Origin: JAIVGV01 sp036389335
GTDB lineage: Bacteria > Acidobacteriota > Blastocatellia > Pyrinomonadales > Pyrinomonadaceae
Length of the DNA: 64,000 bases
NCBI GenBank assembly: GCA_036389335.1
Contig: DASVQC010000064.1
Coordinates: 1 to 64,000 of the forward strand
Direction of reading: 5' to 3'
Numbering within the stretch: position 1 is the first letter of the stretch; every line of letters begins with the position of its first letter. Below the pieces are notes generated by a model, which saw only the letters and a program-made list of their open reading frames with translations, was not told the origin of the DNA and did no database searches. The translations under genes were made by a program, and so were the position numbers. Shown in pieces: positions 9,066 to 20,367 of this stretch.

Positions 9066-10169
9066 TTAGAGGGCGACGACGGCCCAGACGACGAAGAGCG
9101 GGACGGGCGCGAGGAGCATCAGGCGTCTGCGCGCGCCGGGGTGCGCCATGTTGATCGTGTAGCCGAGCCCGACCAGTTTTTCGACGACGAGCGCGGAGTC
9201 TTCCGGGTTGTAGTAGGTCAGCCCGCCGTGCCGCCAGTGGCCCTCGTCGCCCGCGCGCTGCGCGTAGTCGTCGCCCGCGAGCCGCCCGGTCTCCGCGTTG
9301 ACGGCGGCCATCCGCCAGACGAAGTAGGCGACGCCCGCCGTCATCGCCGCGACGACGGCGAGCGTGAAGGCGTTGGCGGCGCGCGTCAGACGGCCCAGCT
9401 CGGGCAGCGCGGTCGACAGCAGAAGCAGGGAGATGCCGAAGAAGAGGGCCGCGACCGAGACGCGCACCAAGTCGAGCGCGCTCATGTTCGCGCGCAGGAA
9501 TTTCTCCTTCCCGCGCAGGTACTCTTCGGCGCGCTCGGCGGGCAGCGTCATCTTGGCCCGCGCGAGATCGCGCTTGAGCACGAAGAAGAAGAGTTGCAGG
9601 TAAGCGCCGAGCACGGGCAGGAAGAAGATCGAGGTGAAGCTCTTGCGCGCCCAAGCGTCCGCCGCGCCCGCCGCGTCCCAGTGCGTGGGGACGCGCGCGG
9701 GCATCCGCGGGTAGTAGTGGGCGAGCGCGGCGGCGGTGGCGAAGACGAGGAGCGCGGTCACGACTTCGACCCACGCGCGCGTGTGATCCGCGAGCCGTCG
9801 CTCGGCGAGCGGCGAGGCGAAGCGCGTCTGCTCTCCGCGGACGGCGAGCGGTCGCACGCGGCGCGCGTACCCGCCGTAGGCGGCGAACGCCGCCGCGCTC
9901 GCCGCCACCGTCGCCAGCGCGCAGAAGAGCGGCTGCCCGGCGCGCGCCGCGGCGTAGTAGCCGAGCGCGGCGGACGCGCCGACGATGGCGAAGAGCGTCA
10001 GGCGGTAGCGGCGCAGCACCCTGCGCCCCTCGCCGCGGTAAGCGTCCGCCGCGACGCGCACGCCGAAGAAGGCGCGCGCCCCGCGCATCACCGGGAGCCA
10101 CGCGAAGACGATCAAAAGTATCGCCTCGCCGAACAACATCCCCGCGGCGGCCACCTGTGCGTCGCCCAT
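9066..10169 (-). CDS. DUF1648-containing polytopic membrane protein
   Basis: A 367-residue integral membrane protein with around eight hydrophobic segments (for example GMLFGEAILLIVFAWLPV at the start and VVTALLVFATAAALAHYY). The DUF1648 signature MPARVPTHWDAAGAADAWA is near the middle. Functions of this family are poorly known; some members occur with GntR repressors and are linked to immunity or envelope functions. Its start lies 1 nt after the stop of the GntR gene, so the two are almost certainly one operon. Confidence 0.8.
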   Translation of the reverse strand: MGDAQVAAAGMLFGEAILLIVFAWLPVMRGARAFFGVRVAADAYRGEGRRVLRRYRLTLFAIVGASAALGYYAAARAGQPLFCALATVAASAAAFAAYGGYARRVRPLAVRGEQTRFASPLAERRLADHTRAWVEVVTALLVFATAAALAHYYPRMPARVPTHWDAAGAADAWARKSFTSIFFLPVLGAYLQLFFFVLKRDLARAKMTLPAERAEEYLRGKEKFLRANMSALDLVRVSVAALFFGISLLLLSTALPELGRLTRAANAFTLAVVAAMTAGVAYFVWRMAAVNAETGRLAGDDYAQRAGDEGHWRHGGLTYYNPEDSALVVEKLVGLGYTINMAHPGARRRLMLLAPVPLFVVWAVVAL

Positions 10170-10170
10170 C

Positions 10171-10551
10171 TCACCTGGCCCCTTTCAGCAGGGCGCGCAG
10201 CTCGCCCTGCACCATCTCCATGATCTCCACGCGCCGCATCCCCGCGAGCGCGAGCCCGGTCAGGGCGGCGCGCAGAGGCTTGCGCAACTCCTCGTCGCTC
10301 TTGTCGCGCGCCGTGCGCGAAGAGACCACCGCGCCCGCCCCGTGCCTGACGCTCAGCAGCCCCTCGCCCTGCAACTCGCGGTAGGCGGCGGCGACGGTGT
10401 TCAAGTTGACGCCGAGATCGGCGGCGAGCTGGCGCACGGGCGGGAGCGCCGCCCCCTCGCGCAGCTCGCCGAGCGCGATCAGGGTCTTCAGCTCGTCCGC
10501 CACCTGCCGGTAGATGGGGCGCGCGTCCGCTTCGTCGATGGTGATGTGCAT
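10171..10551 (-). CDS. GntR-family transcriptional regulator (YtrA-like)
   Basis: I placed the start at ATG 10551 (MHITIDEADARPIYRQ), giving 126 residues; a longer frame to 10614 would overlap the promoter. Residues ~10-75 form a GntR winged helix (ADELKTLIALGELREGAALPPVRQLAADLGVN, NTVAAAYRELQGEGLLSV), followed by a short ~50-residue tail. That length fits the YtrA subfamily, which usually represses its own operon. The downstream partner is the DUF1648 membrane gene, 1 nt away. Confidence 0.88.
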   Translation of the reverse strand: MHITIDEADARPIYRQVADELKTLIALGELREGAALPPVRQLAADLGVNLNTVAAAYRELQGEGLLSVRHGAGAVVSSRTARDKSDEELRKPLRAALTGLALAGMRRVEIMEMVQGELRALLKGAR

Positions 10552-10584
10552 GGCCAGCCCGCCGCCGCAAAATTGTACGTTGTT

Positions 10585-10614
10585 TCTATACACTATACAA
10601 TCCGGGTGGGTCAA
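10585..10614 (-). promoter_or_regulatory. Probable sigma70 promoter and operator of the GntR/DUF1648 operon
   Basis: On the minus strand TTGACC (10614-10609) and TATAGA (10590-10585) are separated by 18 nt, 34 nt upstream of the GntR start. The -10 region overlaps TTGTATAGTGTATAGAAACAA, whose ends TTGT and ACAA are complementary. It is a plausible autoregulatory operator for a YtrA-type repressor. Operator function is inference. Confidence 0.55.
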
Positions 10615-10650
10615 GGGGATTCCGCGGGTCGTGGTTCAGCTAGAAAATAC

Positions 10651-10774
10651 TAAGACTCACCACGGAGGCACGGAGGGCACGGAGTTAACACAGAGAAAAA
10701 GTTTTGACTCCGTGCCCCCTCCGTGCCCTCCGTGCCTCCGTGGTGAGTCTTAATTCCGCCACACGCGAGATCGA
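10651..10774. repeat. Dispersed palindromic repeat, copy 1 (CACGGAG arms plus 24-nt flank)
   Basis: Complementary ends TAAGACTCACCACGGAGG and CCTCCGTGGTGAGTCTTA flank arms made of CACGGAG units. The outer 24 nt (10751-10774) match the flank of the copy at 50961-51072 in reverse orientation with one mismatch, so the repeat unit is longer than the hairpin alone. It sits between divergent GntR and M28 peptidase genes. Confidence 0.8.
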
Positions 10775-10900
10775 GCCGAGCGACCGGCCCGCGGCGGGTA
10801 GGTCGCTGCCACGTGGCCGCCGCGATTGACTTGCCGCCCGTTTCGGCATAGAAACTTGTGCATCAAGTTTCCAATCCAGAAAATCGAGGCAAGTCCCAAG

Positions 10901-12676
10901 ATGAAGAAGCGCACTCTTTCTCTCTCTCTCTCCGCCGCCGCGGCGCTCGCGCTGCTCGCACTCGCAGCCTGCCAGCCCGTGCCGACGACGAACACGAACG
11001 CGAACGCGAACGCCGCCTCGCCGCAGACCGCAGCCGCCGGCCTGCCCGCCGAGCTTAGGCCCGCGCTCGACACGATCAACTCCGACGACCTGATGCGCCA
11101 CATCAGGACGCTCTCGTCGGACGAGTTCGAGGGGCGCGGCCCCGGCACGAAGGGCGAGGAGCTGTCCGTCAAGTACATCACCGAGCAGTACCAGCGGCTC
11201 GGCCTGAAGCCCGGCAACCCCGACGGCACCTACGTCCAGAAAGTGCCGCTCGTCGGCTTCACCGCCGAGAACCCGACCGCCTCGTTCGCCGTCGGCGACA
11301 AAAAGATCGATCTCAAGTTCCCGACCGACTACGTCGCCGTCTCGCGCCGCTTCGTCCCCGAGTCGAAGGTGGAGAACTCCGACGTGGTCTTCGTCGGCTA
11401 CGGGGTGGTCGCGCCCGAGTACGGCTGGGACGACTACAAGGGCGTGGACGTGAAGGGCAAGACCATCGTCATGCTCGTCAACGACCCGGCGGTGCCCGAC
11501 GCGAGTGATCCGAACAAACTCGACGACAAGATGTTCAAGGGCAAGGCGATGACCTACTACGGCCGCTGGACGTACAAGTACGAGATCGCGCGCGACAAGG
11601 GCGCGGCGGCAGCCGTCATCATCCACGAGACGGGGCCCGCCGGCTACCCCTACGAGGTGGTCTCGGGGAGCTGGTCGCGCGAGAACTTCGACATCCAGAC
11701 GCCGAACAAGAACATGGATCGCCCGGCGGTCGAGGCGTGGATCACGCTCGACCGCGCGAAGGAACTCTTGACGGCTGCGGGCCAGGACTTCGACGCCCTG
11801 AAGAAGCAGGCGATCTCGAAAGACTTCAGGCCCGTCGCCCTGAACGCCAAGGCCAACTTCGACATCAAGAACCAGCTCCGCGAGATCAACTCGCAGAACG
11901 TCGTCGCGAAGCTCGAAGGCGCGGACGCCGCCCTCAAGGATCAGTACGTCGTCTACTCGGCGCACTGGGATCACCTCGGGCGCGATCCCAAGCTTCAGGG
12001 CGATCAGATTTACAACGGCGCGATTGATAACGCGTCGGGCATCGCCGAGATGCTGGAGATCGCGGAAGCCTTCACGAAGGCTTCGCCCCCGCCGAAACGC
12101 TCGATCCTCTTCCTCGCCGTCACCGCCGAGGAGAAGGGACTGCTCGGCGCGAAGTATTACGCGACGAACCCGCTCTACCCGGCGAACAAGACGGTCGCCA
12201 ACATCAACATGGACGGCGTCAACCAGTGGGGCCGCACCAAGGACATCGTGATGGTCGGCGACGACAACAGCACGCTCATCGACCTGCTGCGCGAGACCGC
12301 CTCGGCGCAGGGGCGCACCGTCAACCCCGACCCGGAGCCGCAGGTCGGCTCCTACTACCGCTCCGATCACTTCGAGTTCGCGAAGGTGGGCATCCCCGCG
12401 CTCTACACCGACGCGGGCACGCAGTACATCGGCAAGGACGAGAGCTTCAGCAAGCAGAAGCGCGACGAGTACACCGAGCACGACTACCACAAGCCTTCCG
12501 ATCAGATTAAGCCCGACTGGGACTTGTCGGGCGCGATCGAGGACGCGCAGCTTTTGACTACAATCGGCTACCGCGTCGCGCAAGGCGACAAGCTGCCGGA
12601 GTGGAAGGCGGGCTCGGAGTTCAAGGCGAAGCGCGACGCCTCTCTGGGCGGGGCGGGCGGCGGCGATCACCGCTGA
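10901..12676 (+). CDS. M28-family zinc aminopeptidase, lipoprotein, with PA domain insert
   Basis: A 591-residue protein from ATG 10901 (GAGG about 12 nt upstream). The N-terminus has a lipobox (LALAAC) with Cys24, so it is probably membrane-anchored. A PA-like insert spans roughly residues 130-280. Zinc-site motifs of M28 peptidases follow in order: YSAHWDHLG, GAIDNASGIAEM, AVTAEEKGLLG, NINMDG and YYRSDHFEFAK. All expected His/Asp/Glu ligands are present, so it should be active in releasing N-terminal amino acids from peptides. A weak TTGACT lies at 10826 but without a good -10. Confidence 0.9.
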   Translation: MKKRTLSLSLSAAAALALLALAACQPVPTTNTNANANAASPQTAAAGLPAELRPALDTINSDDLMRHIRTLSSDEFEGRGPGTKGEELSVKYITEQYQRLGLKPGNPDGTYVQKVPLVGFTAENPTASFAVGDKKIDLKFPTDYVAVSRRFVPESKVENSDVVFVGYGVVAPEYGWDDYKGVDVKGKTIVMLVNDPAVPDASDPNKLDDKMFKGKAMTYYGRWTYKYEIARDKGAAAAVIIHETGPAGYPYEVVSGSWSRENFDIQTPNKNMDRPAVEAWITLDRAKELLTAAGQDFDALKKQAISKDFRPVALNAKANFDIKNQLREINSQNVVAKLEGADAALKDQYVVYSAHWDHLGRDPKLQGDQIYNGAIDNASGIAEMLEIAEAFTKASPPPKRSILFLAVTAEEKGLLGAKYYATNPLYPANKTVANINMDGVNQWGRTKDIVMVGDDNSTLIDLLRETASAQGRTVNPDPEPQVGSYYRSDHFEFAKVGIPALYTDAGTQYIGKDESFSKQKRDEYTEHDYHKPSDQIKPDWDLSGAIEDAQLLTTIGYRVAQGDKLPEWKAGSEFKAKRDASLGGAGGGDHR

Positions 12677-12691
12677 CCCGGGCTAAAGCAG

Positions 12692-12764
12692 AACTCACCA
12701 CTGAAGACACGGAGGGGCGCGGAGGGAATCGAACCTCCGCGCCCCTCCGTGTCGTCTGCGGTGG
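12692..12764. repeat. Palindromic repeat between convergent genes
   Basis: ACTCACCACTGAAGACACGG and its approximate complement CCGTGTCGTCTGCGGTGGG bracket a perfect GGGGCGCGGAGG/CCTCCGCGCCCC stem with loop GAATCGAA. It is a variant of the CACGGAG repeat family. Lying between convergent genes, it may act as a bidirectional transcription stop, although no T-tract follows. Confidence 0.65.
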
Positions 12765-12786
12765 GCGGTCTTTCGTCCGCGCCGCC

Positions 12787-12906
12787 TCAGCAGTGGTGTC
12801 CGAGCAGCCAGTAGACGAGGATGAAGATGAGGACGGTCGAGATGCACCCGCCGCCGAACTTCCAAGCCGCCGCGCCCGCGAGCAAACCGCGTAAAGGCCC
12901 CTGCAT
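12787..12906 (-). CDS. 39-residue membrane miniprotein with Cys-rich ends
   Basis: This small gene is supported by its ribosome-binding site: AGGAAGGGGGGA lies just upstream of the ATG at 12906-12904. The protein starts MQGPLRGLLAGAAAWKFGGG, then has one strong hydrophobic segment (STVLIFILVYWLL) and ends GHHC before TGA. A Cys also precedes the membrane segment. The composition (basic N-terminus, single helix, HHC tail) suggests a membrane peptide that could bind metal. I do not recognise a named family, and no function is assigned. Confidence 0.6.
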   Translation of the reverse strand: MQGPLRGLLAGAAAWKFGGGCISTVLIFILVYWLLGHHC

Positions 12907-12997
12907 AGAGTCCCCCCTTCCTCTAGTCGCGCCGCAAAGTTTGTCGGTAAAGATTCACCCGCATCCTCCGCGCAAATGCGCCGGCTGTCAATAGCGG

Positions 12998-13564
12998 CTA
13001 GTGCCCCGCCTGCCACGCCCTGATCGCGCCCGAGGGGTGGAGCAGCATCACGACGTTCAAAAGCAGACTGTCCCTGATCGTTAGGATCAAAACCAACTCG
13101 ACGAGCGCGAACGCGGCGAGCGTGCGCCGCCAGCCGAGACGCCGCGCGACGAGAAAGCCGACGCCGCCGGCGATGACGTCGCCGACGGAGTTTAAGACCG
13201 TGTCGCCCGCGTAGCCGAGCGCGGCGGTCGTCTCGCGGTAGCGGTCGATGACGGCGTCTGTGTTCTCGACGATCTCCCAGAGCGATTCGAGCGCGAGGGC
13301 GAGGCACAGACGCCAGCTAGCGCGCGCGCGGGCCGCGGCGAGCGCGAGCAGCCCGCAGAAGGCGAAGCCGTGCAGGAGGTGCGTGAGGCTGTAAGGGTCG
13401 AAGAGTTGCTGCGAGGTCTCGGCGCTCCACGCGGCGGAAGTCCACGCTCTGACGTGGGGGCAGGCGCAGACCCACGCCCGGCCTTGCAGGCGCAGCGCGA
13501 GCACGGCGAGCGAGACGGTAAGCAGGGCGGTGAGCCACGGCGCAGACTGCCGCAGAGATTTCAT
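12998..13564 (-). CDS. DUF2585 (UPF0314) membrane protein
   Basis: About 188 residues from ATG 13564; a GTG at 13597 would add 11 residues. The family signature is clear: WVCACPHVRAW, LFDPYSLTHLLHGFAFCGLL, LALESLWEIVENTDAVIDRYR and ALGYAGDTVLNSVGDVIAG. Four to five hydrophobic segments indicate an inner-membrane protein. DUF2585 has no known biochemical role; conserved Asp/His/Glu residues within the membrane region hint at an enzyme. It stands alone between the miniprotein and the symporter. Confidence 0.85.
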   Translation of the reverse strand: MKSLRQSAPWLTALLTVSLAVLALRLQGRAWVCACPHVRAWTSAAWSAETSQQLFDPYSLTHLLHGFAFCGLLALAAARARASWRLCLALALESLWEIVENTDAVIDRYRETTAALGYAGDTVLNSVGDVIAGGVGFLVARRLGWRRTLAAFALVELVLILTIRDSLLLNVVMLLHPSGAIRAWQAGH

Positions 13565-13612
13565 CCTCGTCCGATCCGGCGGCCCACTCCGTCGCACGCG
13601 ATCCGTCCGCCG

Positions 13613-15283
13613 TCAGGCGGCCTGAGCCCGTCGCTCGCCGGTCGCGCGCACGTCGCCGCGCGCGCGAGAGAAGTAGCGTTTGAGCGTCTCCTCGTGCGGC
13701 CTCTTCGTCGCGAGCGAGACGAGGATCATCAGGAGCGCGGAGACGACGACCATCGGGACGACCGGCATGAAGCCGAAGATGGCCGTGCCGCCGGGCGTAC
13801 GCGCGAGCGCCTCCCAGCCGCCGAGCGTCGCCGCGACGACGCTGCCGCCCGGCGCGGGGGCCGGGACGCGGTGCTGGAAGACGGCGACGGCGACGACGGC
13901 GAGCGCCGTCCACACGGTCGAGGCGAGCGCGCCCCACTTCGTGCTGCGCCGCCAGAAGAGCGCGGCGACTAGGAGCGGCGCGAGGGCGGCGAAGCCCGAG
14001 AAGGCGTACTGGATCGCCAGCTCGAAGATCGACTCCGGCGCGCGCAGCGCGATCGCGTAGGCGATGAGCGTCAGGATGATGACGAAGACGCGCCCGGTCT
14101 GCACCTGCGCGCGCTCGCCGTAGCGGCGGCGACCGCCGTAGTAGGCGAAGATGTCTTCGGCGAACATGGTCGAGAGCGCGAGTATCTGCGAGTCGGACGC
14201 CATGACCGCCGCCATGATGCCCGCGCCGAGAATGCCCGCGAGCCAGAGCGGGGCGTACCGCTTCAAAAGGATCAGCAGCACGTCGTCGCCCGCCGCCTCT
14301 TCGCGCAGCTCGTCGCGCTGCTCGGGGGCCAGAGACTTCCCTTGCGTGGCGAGCGTGCGGCGGGCCTCGATCTTGTGTCTGATCTCGGGCGAGTCGGTGA
14401 CGCGGTTGGCGACGACGCCGAGGAAGACGCACGGCAGCCAGACGGCGAGGATGCAGAGCGGGTAGAGGATGACGGTCTTCTTGAACTGGCTCATCTTGCG
14501 CGCCGTCAGGCAGAAGATGGCGATGTGGGGGAAGGCGATGGACGAGAGCGGGATGAAGGTGTAGCTGAAGAAGTAGAGCGGCGAGACGCGCTCGCGCGTC
14601 AGCAGCGCGGCGGTCGCGGGCGAGGCTTGCAGCGCCGCGATGGCGCTCTTGAAGCCGCCCATCGAGGAGCCGATGATGATGACGGCGATGCTTCCGAAGA
14701 GCATGAAGAGGATGGTCTGGAAGGTGTTGACCCACGCCGTCCCGCGCATCCCGCCGAAGAAGACGTAGCCCATCACGACCATCGCGACGACCGCGCCGCC
14801 CACCCAGTAGGGCACCACCCCGCCGCTGATCGCGTTCAGGGTCGTCCCGCCGCCCATCACGCCGATGATGATGTAGGGGACGAGCAGGGCCGTCTGCACG
14901 ACGGTGATCACCGTCCCGATGTGCCCGCACTCCCAGCGGTCGCGGAACATCTGCACGGGCGTCATGAAGCCGAACTTCTTCCCCAGAGCCCAGACGCGCG
15001 TGCCGATGAAGAGGAGCGTCAGGGGGATGACGAGCCCCGAGGACGAGGCCATCAGCCCGAAGGTGACGACGCCGTTCGAGAAGGCGTGGCCCGACGAGCC
15101 GAGGATGGCGAAGGCCGTCATGTTCGTGCCGAAGAGCGAGAGCAGGAAGACGACGGGGCCGAGCGAGCGGCTGGCGAGGAAGTAGTCCTCGGCCTCCTCC
15201 TTGCCCCGCGCCTTGCGGAAGGCGAAGACGCCGATGTAGAGGACGACGGCGAGGTAGACGAAGACGACGATTGCGGGGATCAA
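13613..15283 (-). CDS. Sodium:solute symporter (SSS family)
   Basis: A 556-residue integral membrane protein with about 13 helices, matching the SSS family (VFLLSLFGTNMTAFAILGSSGHAF near the start; GIMAAVMASDSQILALSTMFAED in the middle). It should import an organic solute with Na+, but the substrate is not evident. It probably starts with TTG 15283-15281, which overlaps the DUF3311 stop as TTGA; AAGGAGG lies about 11 nt upstream and supports that start. The pairing with DUF3311 is common for this transporter type. Confidence 0.88.
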   Translation of the reverse strand: MIPAIVVFVYLAVVLYIGVFAFRKARGKEEAEDYFLASRSLGPVVFLLSLFGTNMTAFAILGSSGHAFSNGVVTFGLMASSSGLVIPLTLLFIGTRVWALGKKFGFMTPVQMFRDRWECGHIGTVITVVQTALLVPYIIIGVMGGGTTLNAISGGVVPYWVGGAVVAMVVMGYVFFGGMRGTAWVNTFQTILFMLFGSIAVIIIGSSMGGFKSAIAALQASPATAALLTRERVSPLYFFSYTFIPLSSIAFPHIAIFCLTARKMSQFKKTVILYPLCILAVWLPCVFLGVVANRVTDSPEIRHKIEARRTLATQGKSLAPEQRDELREEAAGDDVLLILLKRYAPLWLAGILGAGIMAAVMASDSQILALSTMFAEDIFAYYGGRRRYGERAQVQTGRVFVIILTLIAYAIALRAPESIFELAIQYAFSGFAALAPLLVAALFWRRSTKWGALASTVWTALAVVAVAVFQHRVPAPAPGGSVVAATLGGWEALARTPGGTAIFGFMPVVPMVVVSALLMILVSLATKRPHEETLKRYFSRARGDVRATGERRAQAA

Positions 15284-15519
15284 CGCGCGGTGTCCTCCTT
15301 ACGCTCCTGCCTTTCGATCTCCGTCTCCAGGTGGCCGGGCCACGCGAAGCGCACGAGCAGCCACATCAGCAGCGCCGACGCCACCGAGAAGCACGCCTGG
15401 TAGAAGAGGCCGACGGGGACGAAGCCGAAGACGAGCGGGTAGGCGGTGCGCCAGTTCCAGAAGTCCTGGTGGAGCGCGTAGAGCGCGACGACCGCCGCGA
15501 CGAGTAGGATTTTCTTCAT
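15280..15519 (-). CDS. DUF3311 small membrane subunit of the symporter
   Basis: A 79-residue protein with two hydrophobic segments (KKILLVAAVVALYALH and LVFGFVPVGLFYQACFSVASALLMWLL) and an acidic/basic C-terminal tail. DUF3311 proteins are almost always encoded directly before an SSS symporter, as here with a 4-nt overlap. It probably helps assembly or stability of the transporter; that role is inferred from the pairing only. Confidence 0.85.
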   Translation of the reverse strand: MKKILLVAAVVALYALHQDFWNWRTAYPLVFGFVPVGLFYQACFSVASALLMWLLVRFAWPGHLETEIERQERKEDTAR

Positions 15520-15587
15520 CTGCGTTTGTTAAGTGGAAACCGCGGGGCCGCGCGGGGCGTAACAACAGTGATAGTGCGGCGGGCGCG

Positions 15588-15616
15588 TTGTCACAGTCAA
15601 GCAACGACGCTAGAAT
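15588..15616 (+). promoter_or_regulatory. Sigma70-type promoter of the TonB-dependent receptor gene
   Basis: TTGTCA (15588-15593) and TAGAAT (15611-15616) are separated by exactly 17 nt, 76 nt upstream of the receptor ATG. There is no competing open frame on the plus strand in this divergent spacer. Confidence 0.6.
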
Positions 15617-15691
15617 GCTCTGACCCCGGACCGACCCGCACGACACTCGCGCGAACCCGAATTTTTCTTGATTACAGCCGAACGAGGTTCA

Positions 15692-18877
<3,186 letters not shown>

Positions 18878-18911
18878 GATGGCGAGAGTGGGGAAAGGGG
18901 GCCAGAGGTCG

Positions 18912-19361
18912 ATGACGTGGATCGTCTTCGCCGTCGGCGCGTTCCTGTCGTGGGGCCTGTACGGGGCGATGCTGCACGAGAGCCAGTTGAGGCTCGGCAG
19001 CCCGATGCGCGCGATGCTGTGCGTCGGCGTCGCCTACATCGTGCTCGGCCTCCTCGTGCCCGCCGCCGCCCTCTGGTCGCAGGGTGGGCCGGGAGGCTTC
19101 AGCCGCGCGGGCGCGACCATCGGCATCGTCGCCGGGGTGCTCGGCGCGCTCGGCGCGCTCTCCATCATCTACTCGTTCCGCGCGGGCGGCTCGCCCGCCG
19201 TCGTGATGCCGCTCGTCTTCGCGGGCGCGCCCGTCGTCAACGTCCTCTACGCGATGTGGCACAACCCGCCGAAGCAGCCGGTGAGCCCGCTCTTCTACGT
19301 GGGCATCCTGCTCGCCGCCGCCGGGGCCGGGATGGTGCTCTACTTCAAGCCGCAGCCCTGA
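18912..19361 (+). CDS. Small multi-pass membrane protein, EamA/DMT-like half
   Basis: About 149 residues from ATG 18912; an ATG at 18879 is possible but would start 1 nt after the receptor stop. Four to five hydrophobic segments (TWIVFAVGAFLSWGLYGAML, MLCVGVAYIVLGLLVPAAAL, IGIVAGVLGALGALSIIYSF, LFYVGILLAAAGAGMVLYF) resemble half of a drug/metabolite transporter. Two such halves may dimerise. The substrate is unknown. The spacing suggests co-transcription with the receptor. Confidence 0.7.
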   Translation: MTWIVFAVGAFLSWGLYGAMLHESQLRLGSPMRAMLCVGVAYIVLGLLVPAAALWSQGGPGGFSRAGATIGIVAGVLGALGALSIIYSFRAGGSPAVVMPLVFAGAPVVNVLYAMWHNPPKQPVSPLFYVGILLAAAGAGMVLYFKPQP

Positions 19362-19383
19362 GCGCCGGGCGCGCGAGTCAAGC

Positions 19384-20211
19384 ATGACGAGTCAACCGGG
19401 CCCCCCCGGCATCGAGCACCGGGGGCAGGTCATCAACAGCACGCCGATAGCCGGGTTCCTCATCACGGAGACTTCTTACGCCCGGCGCGCCCGCCTGCCC
19501 AGACACTCCCACCGGCACGCCTGTTTTTGCCTCGTGCTAGAGGGCGCGTACACGGAACGCTACCGTGATAAGGCCATCGAGTGTGAGGCCTCGCACCTCA
19601 TCTTCCGCCCCGCCGCCGAGCCGCACTCGGATCAGGTCGGAGACCTGAGCGCGCGCTGCCTGATCATCGAGTTCGGCCCCGAGTGGCTGGCCCGCGTCGG
19701 CGGGCCGGCGGCGGGGATGGACGGGCCGTCCAGCTTCCGGCGCGGCTCGCTCGTCTGGCTGGCGATGAGGCTGCGCGACGAGTCGCTGCGGGCCGACGAC
19801 TTTTCCGCGCTGACGGTGGAAGGGCTCATGCTGGAGATGGTCGCCGAGGCGGGGCGCGAGTCCGTCGCTGCGCCCGGCGAGAAGTGCCCGCGGTGGCTCT
19901 CCCGCGCGAGGGAATATCTCCACGATAACTTTGCCGAGCGCGTGACGCTCTCCGCCGTCGCGGACTTCGCCGGAGTCCACCCGGTCTACCTCGCCGCGGC
20001 GTTCCGGCGGCACTTCCGGTGCAGCGTCGGCGAATACGTGCGGCGTCTCAGGATCGAGTTCGCCAGCCGCGAGATTTCGCGAACAGACGCGGGGCTCGCG
20101 GACGTCGCGCTCGCCGCGGGCTTTTCGCACCAGGCCCACTTCTCGCGCGCCTTCAAACGCCTCACGGGGCTCTCGCCCGGGCGCTACCGCTCGATCTCCC
20201 GCCCGTCTTAA
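19384..20211 (+). CDS. AraC-family transcriptional regulator
   Basis: A 275-residue protein. The N-terminal part is a cupin-like sensor (LPRHSHRHACFCLVLEGAYTERY, about 36-58). The C-terminal ~100 residues are the double helix-turn-helix of AraC (LSAVADFAGVHPVYLAAAFRRHF and LADVALAAGFSHQAHFSRAFKRLTGLSPGRYR). The effector is unknown. The likely target is itself or the serine hydrolase gene 157 nt downstream on the same strand. Confidence 0.88.
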   Translation: MTSQPGPPGIEHRGQVINSTPIAGFLITETSYARRARLPRHSHRHACFCLVLEGAYTERYRDKAIECEASHLIFRPAAEPHSDQVGDLSARCLIIEFGPEWLARVGGPAAGMDGPSSFRRGSLVWLAMRLRDESLRADDFSALTVEGLMLEMVAEAGRESVAAPGEKCPRWLSRAREYLHDNFAERVTLSAVADFAGVHPVYLAAAFRRHFRCSVGEYVRRLRIEFASREISRTDAGLADVALAAGFSHQAHFSRAFKRLTGLSPGRYRSISRPS

Positions 20212-20367
20212 CCCGCGTCAAAGACCTTTCGATCAGGCAAGACGCCGCCGCCCGTCGTGGGTTAACGTTCGGGGCGCGTCCGGCGTCGCCGCGCGGCGAG
20301 GGCCCGGACGCGCACGCTATGCCGCGAGGGCGCGTCCGCCCGAGCCCGCGTCGAGAGGGGTACTGAT

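Noticed and set aside
10826..10852. TTGACT/CATAGA considered as the M28 peptidase promoter
   Set aside because: The spacing is 15 nt and the -10 match is poor.
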